Shown here: positions 54,954 to 62,729 of the stretch, in pieces
How the letters are laid out: each line of letters starts with the position of its first letter
Numbering within the stretch: the stretch's first letter is position 1
Assembly: GCA_943787265.1 (NCBI GenBank)
Contig: CALSLT010000005.1
Span: 1-64,000, forward strand
Source: an uncultured Planctomycetaceae bacterium
GTDB lineage: Bacteria > Planctomycetota > Planctomycetia > Planctomycetales > Planctomycetaceae
Direction of reading: 5' to 3'
Length of the DNA: 64,000 nucleotides
Position numbers and translations under genes: made by a program
The notes under the pieces: model-generated
What the model saw: the letters and a program-made list of their open reading frames with translations, nothing else
The model's database searches: none
What the model was told of the DNA's origin: nothing

Positions 54954-57900
54954 TCACTCCGCCAACGTTCTCACTATTCGCAGCCCCACGTTGTGATTGC
55001 GATCGTGGAGAGGATCGATGAAGTCTCGTTGAGCGGAGCGGAGTGCGTCGGCGCGGCTGTTCATACTGCCGCCGCGGAGCATGCGGGGTTTCGTGCCGAT
55101 AAGTTTCGGGGCATCAAGAAAAGGGTTTCCGGCGGGAGTCTTCGGCAAATTACCATGGCGGTCCAGACACCATTCCCAAGCATTACCGTAGACGTCGAAC
55201 AATCCGTAGTCGTTGGGCTTGAGTAATCCAACGCGCCACGCGTAGTCGAGTGAGTTGCCAATATGCCAGCCGTAGCTGTCGAGAAACTTATCGGAATCAC
55301 CGAAGAACCGCCGTGTGCTGGTTCCTGCACGACACACGCATTCCCACTCACCTTCGGACGGCAGCCGATACCCGGTGCGTTCCATGAGATTATCTGGCAA
55401 AGAAATATTGACATCAATGTCGTCCAGTTTCGGAAAACACATTTGATCGGGTGATATGTTTTCCTGTTCGCTGAGCCAGCGGCAAAACTTTACCGCATGC
55501 ACCCATGAAACAGCCAGAACGGGGCCTTCAGGATCAGGTCCGTAGTCGATCGGATGACTCTGGGTAGTTTCTGAACGGTCGGCCACATATTCCTGAAATT
55601 GTCTCCACGTGACTTCAGTTGAGGCAACGGCGAATTTCCGATTCACCTTTCGAAGATGTTGCCGATCAAACTTTGTGCGAGGCTCGTTCCTGGAAGGTCC
55701 CATCATAAAGACGGGGGGATGATCAAAGACGATCATCGTTGTCCCCTGTGAGTTGACGTACCATTGTCGATCATCGACCGGTCCGACAAACGGCGGTTCG
55801 CCATCCATGACCGTTACAGACTCGCCTTCGTCCCAGGAACGCAACAGCCACGCGACAGCCGAATGAATCCCGGCATCAGGATCATGCCGATACAGGTCTT
55901 CCAGTTGCGGGCGGAGCTCGTTGCGAAGCACGTCTCCCAGCTCTACATATTCGCCCAGAGCCAGCAGAATTGCTCGACGCACTGAAACATCGGGCTCTGT
56001 GTTTAGTCGGGCGATCAGTTTCTTTGGGGGCAGTCCCAATTCGGCACAGCGATGAATCAGTAGCGTACGCAGTGTCATGTCAGGCTGCTGGCGAAACAAT
56101 GGCCACACACCGCGGGGTTCTTCGTTGAGGTGCAACAGGGTCACCGCCGCGACCGCCTGATGGGCAACGGACTTGTCTTTCTCCTCCTGATTGGCGTAAC
56201 GGTCGGTTCGCTCAGATAGAAGACTCGAAAATCGCGTGTTGACGAAACCGAGATGTGTTTGAAGCCGAGTCAGAATCAGGGAGTATTGTTCCGGCTCGAT
56301 TTCGAGCAGAAGGTCGCAAAGAAACTCAGGTTGGTCTAACGCGTATTCGCCAACGATCGATGCAGCTGTAACTTTTTCGTTTGATCTTGGAGTGTCGCTT
56401 AGCAGCAGGCCACGCAATGCGGGCAGAATGATTGGATGGACCGGCCGAAATGCATCGACCAGAGTCTGGTAATCTCCAGGGGATGTGGTGGCTTTTGCGA
56501 CAAGGTGGCGAACGACAAACGGAGTCAACGTGCCCCATGGCACTTTACCGTCGTCACGAGCAGGCTCGGCGATGCGGGCCAGCATGCAGATCGCTCGAAA
56601 TCGTAACTCGTCTTCCTGTGCAGTGTCCGTTGCTAAATCGACCAGTCGCGATTCCGGTATCGCGTCCGCCTTTGACAACACGTCGGTGCCAAGTACCAAT
56701 TCATCAAAGTTAAGAACATCGGGCTGCTCAACACGCAGCAATTGATCGACTACATAATTGGCTCGATCAGGTTCCAGCTCAATCAGTGCTAGATGGCTTC
56801 GGAAGCGTTCGATGGCAGAAGCTTCCATATTCGAGGCCAGCTTACGTAACTCGGGATCCGCCCATTCACGGAATTCGCGTAACCCGTCGATGGCCGATTC
56901 CACACTGCTCGGTTCTGCATTCTGAATCAGCTCCAACTGAGTCTGTGCATGGCGTCGCTGGCTCGCCAGAACAAGTCGCCACTGCCAGATCACTCCCGAG
57001 AGTCCCAACACCACAGCCAATAAAAATGCCGTTAGCAGCGAAGCGACCAATGGACGCCGGGCGGCCCATTTCCACATCCGCTCAATCCGACGAACTGGCC
57101 GGGCACGAATCGGTTCACCGGCCAGGTAATGCCGAAGATCGGTCACAAAATCCTGGGCAGTCGAATAGCGACGGGCCGGAGATTTCTCCAGACACTTGAG
57201 ACAGATTGTTTCAAGGTCTCGCGGGATACTCCCATTAAGCCGACGGGGACTGGGAGCTTCATCATTAACCACTTGTTGCAGCACCATGCGATGATTGCCG
57301 CGAAACGGCTTCTCGCCGGTCATCAGTTCGAAAAGAATGACTCCCATTGAGTAGATGTCCGAACGACCATCGACCGTAGAACCAGTGGCTTGTTCGGGCG
57401 ACATGTAGGCCGGCGTTCCGACAATCTGTCCGCCAAAGGTCACGGTCATGTCTGCGACTTCGCGTTTCGCCAGTCCGAAGTCTGCTATGTTTGGTGATCC
57501 GTTGGAATCCAGCAGAATGTTACCAGGCTTCATATCCCGGTGGACAATGCCGGCCTTATGTGCGTGCTCCAGAGCGGCGGCGATTGTCACGCATAGCTCT
57601 GCAGATTCACGACTTGTCGGTCTGTTCGCGCTGAGCCAGTCTGAGAGAGTGACCCCGTCGACGAAGTCACTGACAATGTAAAGAAACTCATCAATTCGTC
57701 CGACCTCATGGACGCTGACGATATTTGCATGCTTCAGTTGCGCGGCGGCTTGGGCCTCGCGAATAAACTGATTCGCTTCACCGGCATCAGGCATGCCGCC
57801 CTTGGGAGTCTTGACCGCGACGATACGATCCAACTCCGTATCCAAAGCACGCCACACAATACCGAAACCACCCTGGCCCACCACTTCGAGAAGTCGAAAA

Positions 57901-58055
57901 TGGCCGACCATCTGTGTGGCCTTAGGCTTGTAGGTATGTGTTGCCTCGTCAATCAGATTGAACTTTTCGCCACAGGTCGAACAAAGAACTCCCTCTTGAC
58001 TGATAGGGTCCACACTTTCCATTTTCGAGTTGCAGCTCGGACAGCGTACGTGCAT
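54954..58055 (-). CDS. Membrane Ser/Thr protein kinase with C-terminal FGE-like domain
   Basis: 1,033 residues. A zinc-ribbon start (RCPSCNSKMES, LCSTCGEKF) is followed by a Hanks kinase from about residue 50: VGQGGFGIVWRA, VAVKTPKGG, HRDMKPGNILLDSNG near 173 and IADFGLAKRE, all catalytic residues present. A membrane helix near 340 (ASLLTAFLLAVVLGLSGVIW) leads to HEAT-like helical repeats, then an FGE/sulfatase-modifying-factor-like domain from about 790 (GYRLPSEGEWECVCRAGTST, VYGNAWEWCLDRHG, MLRGGSMNSRADALRSAQRD). The catalytic Cys pair of true FGE is missing, so this end is more likely a ligand-binding module. It is one of the larger cargo genes of the island. Confidence 0.9.
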   Translation of the reverse strand: MHVRCPSCNSKMESVDPISQEGVLCSTCGEKFNLIDEATHTYKPKATQMVGHFRLLEVVGQGGFGIVWRALDTELDRIVAVKTPKGGMPDAGEANQFIREAQAAAQLKHANIVSVHEVGRIDEFLYIVSDFVDGVTLSDWLSANRPTSRESAELCVTIAAALEHAHKAGIVHRDMKPGNILLDSNGSPNIADFGLAKREVADMTVTFGGQIVGTPAYMSPEQATGSTVDGRSDIYSMGVILFELMTGEKPFRGNHRMVLQQVVNDEAPSPRRLNGSIPRDLETICLKCLEKSPARRYSTAQDFVTDLRHYLAGEPIRARPVRRIERMWKWAARRPLVASLLTAFLLAVVLGLSGVIWQWRLVLASQRRHAQTQLELIQNAEPSSVESAIDGLREFREWADPELRKLASNMEASAIERFRSHLALIELEPDRANYVVDQLLRVEQPDVLNFDELVLGTDVLSKADAIPESRLVDLATDTAQEDELRFRAICMLARIAEPARDDGKVPWGTLTPFVVRHLVAKATTSPGDYQTLVDAFRPVHPIILPALRGLLLSDTPRSNEKVTAASIVGEYALDQPEFLCDLLLEIEPEQYSLILTRLQTHLGFVNTRFSSLLSERTDRYANQEEKDKSVAHQAVAAVTLLHLNEEPRGVWPLFRQQPDMTLRTLLIHRCAELGLPPKKLIARLNTEPDVSVRRAILLALGEYVELGDVLRNELRPQLEDLYRHDPDAGIHSAVAWLLRSWDEGESVTVMDGEPPFVGPVDDRQWYVNSQGTTMIVFDHPPVFMMGPSRNEPRTKFDRQHLRKVNRKFAVASTEVTWRQFQEYVADRSETTQSHPIDYGPDPEGPVLAVSWVHAVKFCRWLSEQENISPDQMCFPKLDDIDVNISLPDNLMERTGYRLPSEGEWECVCRAGTSTRRFFGDSDKFLDSYGWHIGNSLDYAWRVGLLKPNDYGLFDVYGNAWEWCLDRHGNLPKTPAGNPFLDAPKLIGTKPRMLRGGSMNSRADALRSAQRDFIDPLHDRNHNVGLRIVRTLAE

Positions 58056-58330
58056 GACAGTAGACCCGCACCGAAATAGATTAAGTAAACGACTCGTGCC
58101 GATAGTGTACAGAGCTCGCAGGCCATCCGGCAGAGTTTCAAGAGGATACGTTACGATCCATGAGCTGTTGGGCGACTGCGAACGAGTCTTGATGCTTGAA
58201 ATACTGGCAGAGCCCCGACGAATTCCAACGACCTGGAAGTAGCCGGCCTATGGTCGTATCCACGAAAGCCTTCGACCGTCACGATGGCCTATCTCGGCAC
58301 TGGAAATGGTTTTATGACGTAGTCCAACTA

Positions 58331-58543
58331 GCGGGTTCTGAATCCGCTAGCGACTCTTCGCAACTATCAGTGAGAGCTGCGAGTTACAACGAACAGCTGA
58401 ATTCAGTTGCACCGAAAGTTGCACTCGGCAGTCCTGAGAACGCCTGCGACGTGGTGACTCTTCCTGACGATCTGGGCGAAGTCGTTCGCCTCTGGGCAGG
58501 ACTTAGTGAAGACGTTCGCAAGGCAGTCGACAGGAATAGATCG
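58331..58543 (+). pseudogene. Second integrase C-terminal tail remnant
   Basis: The plus strand reads AGSESASDSSQLS, SVAPKVALGSPENA and TLPDDLGEVVRLWAGLSEDV, matching the tail at 48823 block by block (GYESAS, SVAPEVALGTP, LPTDLALVVGAWSQLPHAL). At DNA level 17 bases around GCGGGTTCTGAATCCGC differ from the tRNA-Met anticodon arm by one base. No T arm or acceptor is present beside it. The stretch 58544-58842 that follows shows no gene I can support, and neither does 58056-58330 before it. Confidence 0.6.
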
Positions 58544-58842
58544 CTCACAGAACTCACGACCCCAAAACGGTCGATTTGTTTTTTGTTCCGTGAGTCCTGC
58601 TGCGGCGTTGGCGAACACGCGGAACTCATTGGGCCAGGTAGCGAGCTCTGCTTTACATGTCTGGCGTGCCGCTTGCGAATGTGTCCACGACGTCTGACTG
58701 AACGTCATCCATTGGGATTGTCGGTTGGCCAATCGCATCGGCAGGGCTTTTGACAGCTCTGCTCGCTCAATGCTGCGTAGGCTCCGAAACGAGTATCGCA
58801 TCCCGCTTACACTGGGCGATGACCTGGACCACGAGGTGCCGC

Positions 58843-59133
58843 ATGATGTGTAGCACCTCACACGAAATCGACCGGTTCGTCGATGAACTGGTCAATCAGC
58901 TTGCAGACCGCGTGGCTTCGCGGCTGGCTGAAAAAATGCCGAAAGTGGCTCCCACTGATGACCTCTTGGATGAGATGGCGAAGCGGCTCTGTATTTCCCA
59001 ACAAACGCTCCAACGCATGCGGGCGGCTGGTGAAGTTCCCTTCGTGCAGATGGGCCGAAGGATCGCATATCGCCCGGAGCAGGTGCTCGCGGCTTTAACT
59101 CAGAATCAAACACAAGGAAGTGAAGATGTCTAA
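58843..59133 (+). CDS. Excisionase-like HTH DNA-binding protein
   Basis: 96 residues. The C-terminal half is a MerR-like/HTH_17 fold (DEMAKRLCISQQTLQRMRAA, then VPFVQMGRRIAYRPEQVLAA), typical of excisionases and small regulators of integrative elements. The first half is a predicted amphipathic helix (EIDRFVDELVNQLADRVASR) that may oligomerise. It overlaps the start of the primase gene, so it heads the replication/integration operon. ATG 58843 or 58846 may be used. Confidence 0.82.
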   Translation: MMCSTSHEIDRFVDELVNQLADRVASRLAEKMPKVAPTDDLLDEMAKRLCISQQTLQRMRAAGEVPFVQMGRRIAYRPEQVLAALTQNQTQGSEDV

Positions 59134-60517
59134 TCAATTTGAAGTTGAAGAGGTTAAACGTGCTGCCAATGGGCAGTGGGTAAGCATCCTGGCGGAAGCG
59201 GGATTGCCCACGGAATTACTCGATGGACGCGGGCAGCCGTGTCCGAAGTGTGGTGGTACAGACCGTTTTTCGGCCTTCAGGGACACTGAGGAAACCGGTG
59301 GTGTGATGTGTCGGCAGTGTTTCTCGGAGCGGAACGGCGATGGATTATCGACGATCCAATGGCTTACGGGTTGGTCGTTTCCTGAGTCGCTGCAGTTTGT
59401 GGCCGAACAGGTGGGAGTCCAGCCAACCGCTGGAGTAACGACATGCCGGGAAGTCGACATCGTGGCCACGGTTGCAAGAGCCAAGCGGATGCCGGTTGAA
59501 GTACTCCGACAATTCGGTGCGGAGTCCACAAAACGTCGTGGGAAGCCCGTGGCTCGTGTACCGGTCTATAACGAAGACGGCCAACAGCATTCGTATTTCG
59601 ATCTGACACCAGATGGAAAAGGCCTGTTTCGAAAAGGGAAGGGGTCGGCAGGAGTTTTCTTGCCAGGGCAGTTACCTAAACGGGGTGAAACCAGGCTGCT
59701 GGTCGAAGGCTGCAAGGATGCAGCGGCATTCGTTGGTCTGGGGTTCAAAGCGGCGGGTCTGCCTCGAAATGAGATGGAAGCGAAGTACGCTCAGTTGTTC
59801 GAAGGCTGCGATGTGATCATCGCTCCCGATTTGGACTCAGCCGGAATGACCGGAGCACAGAAAACCGGTGGTCGGCTCAAATGGATTGCAGCGTCAGTCC
59901 GAATTGCTCGATTACCAGGCGAGGTTGTGAAGAGCGGTGGGCAGGACGTGTTGGCAAAAGACGGTGAGCAAGCCGTCCGTACTGCGATTGAGGCCGCGAT
60001 CCCGTGGGAACCATCGTCAAGTGACGCTGACGATGATCGTCCGGAAGTGCTGATCACATTCGATGAGGCAGAGGTTGCCACTGAGGTGCTGAAGCATCTC
60101 GGCGGACTCACCTGCCCAATTTCATCCCCGGTTTCGGACGGAGCAGAACGGCCAGCAATTTTTGAGCACTGCGGCAAATTGGTACATATCGTCAATGAGC
60201 GATCACCTGAGAACTCGCTGGATGATTCAGTGCCGCAGATTCAACCTCTGGAAAAACCGATCATCAGAGAACGAATAACTCAGGCCGTCCGGTTGGTCGA
60301 GGAGACTAATTCGAAAGATGGAACGATCTTAGTGCCGAAGCGACCTCCAGATTGGCTGACACAGTCCATCCAGAAGCGAGGTAATTACAAATATATTCGC
60401 CGACTGGAAGGAATCACGGGAGCTGCGACGCGATGGCAGTGTGATTCAGAAGCCTGGTTACGACGAGCAGTCCGGAATCCTGTATCAACCGAGTTGTGCT
60501 TTTCCGGCGATCCCTGA
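59126..60517 (+). CDS. Element primase (CHC2-type zinc finger plus TOPRIM), 5' part of frameshifted gene
   Basis: About 463 residues. A zinc finger (CPKCGGTDRFSAF ... VMCRQCF) near residue 40 and a TOPRIM domain near 195-260 (TRLLVEGCKDAAAFVGLGF, VIIAPDLDSAG) are the standard primase parts of plasmid-like elements. ATG at 59126 has AAGGAAG in front. From about 60420 the frame leaves homology: the expected continuation is found one frame over (RRDGSVIQKPGYDEQSG), where the ATPase part begins. So this and the next entry probably are one gene of about 860 residues with an indel. Confidence 0.8.
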   Translation: MSNQFEVEEVKRAANGQWVSILAEAGLPTELLDGRGQPCPKCGGTDRFSAFRDTEETGGVMCRQCFSERNGDGLSTIQWLTGWSFPESLQFVAEQVGVQPTAGVTTCREVDIVATVARAKRMPVEVLRQFGAESTKRRGKPVARVPVYNEDGQQHSYFDLTPDGKGLFRKGKGSAGVFLPGQLPKRGETRLLVEGCKDAAAFVGLGFKAAGLPRNEMEAKYAQLFEGCDVIIAPDLDSAGMTGAQKTGGRLKWIAASVRIARLPGEVVKSGGQDVLAKDGEQAVRTAIEAAIPWEPSSSDADDDRPEVLITFDEAEVATEVLKHLGGLTCPISSPVSDGAERPAIFEHCGKLVHIVNERSPENSLDDSVPQIQPLEKPIIRERITQAVRLVEETNSKDGTILVPKRPPDWLTQSIQKRGNYKYIRRLEGITGAATRWQCDSEAWLRRAVRNPVSTELCFSGDP

Positions 60518-61724
60518 TGCCCCAACCCAGCCAGATGCTGAACGTGCAGTGGCTGACTTGCTTGAAGTCGTCTCAGATTTTCCATTTCAGTCGCCAGCAC
60601 ATCAATCGATCTGGCTGGCATGCGTGCTGACATCGGTGGCGCGTCCAGCCATCAATGGGGCGTGTCCATTGACGGTGATTGATGCGAATACACGCGGAGC
60701 AGGAAAAACCCTGCTTGCCGACACTATCGGGATTATTGCGTATGGCACTTCGATTGCTCGCATGGCATGGTCACGTGCTGAGGAAGAACTCAACAAGACG
60801 ATCACGTCGGTCGCGTTGGAAGGCTGCCCAATCATCCTGTTTGACAACATAGCGTCAGGGTTGGGCGGGACGTCGCTCGATGCTGCGTTGACTGGGACCG
60901 CTTGGAAGGGCCGAGTTTTAGGTGAATCTCGAATGACAGGGGCGATGCCGCTGACGACTCTCTGGATGGCGACAGGTAACAATGTCGATTTTATCGGCGA
61001 TACCCACAGGCGAGCACTGGTCGCCCGGTTGGTGTCACTCGACGAAAACCTTGAAGACAGGACAGGGTTTCGGCATAAGAACCTGCTAGCCTGGGTTCGA
61101 TCGAACCGTTCGCGTTTGGCTGCAGCCGCGCTAATTGTATTACGGGCATATATCACCGCTGGCCGTCCAGATATGCAACTCCCTCCATGTGGATCATTTG
61201 AGTCATGGTCGGACCTGATTCGTAATCCGATCGTCTTTGCAGGCGAAGCCGATCCGTGGCACGGACGCGATAATGCCCGCGACACTGATCGTTCCAAAGA
61301 ACAGCTGCAACTGCTCCATGCCGGTATTGAAGAGGCCGATGTCGATGGTGATGGCCTGACGGCGGCGGACATTGTTCGACTGCTTTCTAATCCAATCGCG
61401 CTGGACCGATCCGACGAATGGCCGACCTTGCGTGCGGCTGTTACAGAGCTGTGCGGTTCAAAGATCAATGGACAAAGCATCGGGTACGGCTTGCGGGGAT
61501 ACTACGGTCGTAACTGTGGAGGAAAGCAACTGGTGAACAGGAACGGGCACGGTGGCGTCAAGCGATGGTTCGTTGAATCGATCTCTCCAAACGTCATTTC
61601 TGGTGGTGATGGGGGCGATGGTGGTGATGAATCTGGTCGTCGCGAACTTGAAACTGTCGAAGAACCAGTTGGGCCGGTCCCGTCAGCTTCTGTTGCGGCT
61701 GATAACGACGTGGAGGTGTTTTGA
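60420..61724 (+). CDS. Element ATPase/helicase-like domain, 3' part of frameshifted gene
   Basis: About 430 residues. LRRDGSVIQKPGYDEQSGIL opens the domain; LTVIDANTRGAGKTLLADTI is a Walker A-like loop and CPIILFDNIASGLGG a Walker B-like strand; LWMATGNNVDFIGDTHRRAL resembles sensor 1 and the Arg finger region. The domain probably drives replication of the excised element with the primase. A GTG at 60441 could serve as an independent start, but the preceding in-frame codons are homologous to the expected join, so a frameshift is the better reading. The C-terminus is Gly/Asp-rich (GGDGGDGGDESG). Confidence 0.78.
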   Translation, partial: ELRRDGSVIQKPGYDEQSGILYQPSCAFPAIPDAPTQPDAERAVADLLEVVSDFPFQSPAHQSIWLACVLTSVARPAINGACPLTVIDANTRGAGKTLLADTIGIIAYGTSIARMAWSRAEEELNKTITSVALEGCPIILFDNIASGLGGTSLDAALTGTAWKGRVLGESRMTGAMPLTTLWMATGNNVDFIGDTHRRALVARLVSLDENLEDRTGFRHKNLLAWVRSNRSRLAAAALIVLRAYITAGRPDMQLPPCGSFESWSDLIRNPIVFAGEADPWHGRDNARDTDRSKEQLQLLHAGIEEADVDGDGLTAADIVRLLSNPIALDRSDEWPTLRAAVTELCGSKINGQSIGYGLRGYYGRNCGGKQLVNRNGHGGVKRWFVESISPNVISGGDGGDGGDESGRRELETVEEPVGPVPSASVAADNDVEVF

Positions 61725-62173
61725 TGTTTGGTCCACAAGGCATCGCCGCAAGAGAACTTATCGACGAGCTGACTTCGCGTGATTTCGGTATTCAGGTGAA
61801 AGGGGACGCTGTCGAGGTGTCTCCTCGTTCTCGACTGACTGACGATGATCGTGCAGTGATCCGAAAGCTGAAAAAACCGATTATAGCTTGCCTGTCGCCA
61901 TGCGAGCCGCATGGCGATCCATCGAATTGGGACCGGGAATCAATTGAGGATCGACCTGGGTGGGAGACGGCAACCTGTAAGCGCTGTGGACGATTTATCA
62001 GATGCAACCCCGTTCGGCATACGGTGCAACGTGGAAGCAAGATTGGAGTCAGCGAAACAGATAGAGCACCACCACGAGAAGCCAGTGGTGGTGATGGTTG
62101 CGATGGTGGTGATCATCTCCATCGTCGCCAGTCAGCGAGAAACTGCGATATTCAAATTTCAAATACGGTGTAG
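61724..62173 (+). CDS. Small protein with TubC-docking-like domain and zinc site
   Basis: 149 residues. Residues 8-56 (ARELIDELTSRDFGIQVKGD, then LTDDDRAVIRKLKKPIIACL) look like the TubC N-terminal docking fold known from polyketide/peptide synthases. Further on is CKRCGRFIRC, a possible zinc knuckle, then a Gly/Asp/His-rich tail. The start overlaps the ATPase stop (TGATG). A docking domain with no synthase in sight suggests it recruits another protein to the element's replication or integration complex. Confidence 0.6.
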   Translation: MFGPQGIAARELIDELTSRDFGIQVKGDAVEVSPRSRLTDDDRAVIRKLKKPIIACLSPCEPHGDPSNWDRESIEDRPGWETATCKRCGRFIRCNPVRHTVQRGSKIGVSETDRAPPREASGGDGCDGGDHLHRRQSARNCDIQISNTV

Positions 62174-62231
62174 GCTGCGACTGATTGTTGGCAGCAGCGG
62201 TTCAAAACAATTGCGACAAAGGAAATACGAC

Positions 62232-62729
62232 ATGGCAAGCGTCAGGAAAGAGCCGGGAAAGAACGGTTTCAAAGTTTGGTTTTACGACCTCAACAAAAGG
62301 AAACGAGCTATCTGGCTCGGCGGATTCTCGAAGCGTCAGGCAGACACCGTGAAAGGTCATGTCGAGCATCTGCTTGCGGCAAAAGCTGCTGGTGTGGCTG
62401 CTGACGTCAATACAGCTCGCTGGCTCGGCAAAATTAGCTCAGAGCTACGTAGCAAGCTGCTGAAGGTTGAGTTGATTGAACCAACGGCAGATGATCGTGG
62501 GCCAGTCACGCTCGGGCCGTTTCTTGCTGACTATGTAGCACATCGGAAGGACGTGAAGGCATCCACACAGTTGTGCTATCGTCGGGCGGTAACCTGCCTG
62601 ATCGAATTCTTTGGAGCTGATCGGCGACTCGACGCGATCACTGCTGGTGATGCGGAACGCTGGCGAATCTGGCTGGCAACAGAAAGCAACCAGCGTGAAA
62701 AGGATCGCTGTGGGCTAGCTGCCCGTTGA
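62232..62729 (+). pseudogene. Tyrosine integrase, N-terminal half, truncated by IS
   Basis: 165 residues remain. MASVRKEPGKNGFKVWFYDL is an Arm-type DNA-binding domain and FLADYVAHRKDVKASTQLCY the start of the SAM-like core-binding domain. It breaks at KDRCGLA with a stop soon after, where IS1182-like DNA starts. The catalytic domain (R, HxxR, Y) is gone from this side, so the element cannot excise on its own. It is oriented toward the right end of the element, as expected if its tail lay beyond the attachment site. Confidence 0.83.

Larger units (their letters stand above)
48823..62729. mobile_element. Integrated accessory island at tRNA-Met, probably two tandem elements
   Basis: The left edge is the displaced tRNA-Met end. 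Two homologous integrase-tail frames (48823-49125 and 58331-58543) mark the left ends of two segments. The second segment has an excisionase-like gene, primase, ATPase, docking-domain gene and integrase in one orientation, the integrase at the right. The first segment has only cargo genes and no integrase left. The right end with a rebuilt tRNA-Met is not in the window. Boundaries are inferred from gene content, not from a proven direct repeat. Confidence 0.6.

Noticed and set aside
54954..55700. The kinase FGE-like end as the maturation enzyme of the two arylsulfatases
   Set aside because: The region with the catalytic cysteines of FGE has none here, and the domain is fused to a membrane kinase.
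60602..61480. A 292-codon minus-strand frame under the ATPase gene
   Set aside because: It lies exactly opposite well-conserved ATPase motifs and is Ser/Arg/Pro-rich without domain features, so it is a shadow of high-GC codon use.
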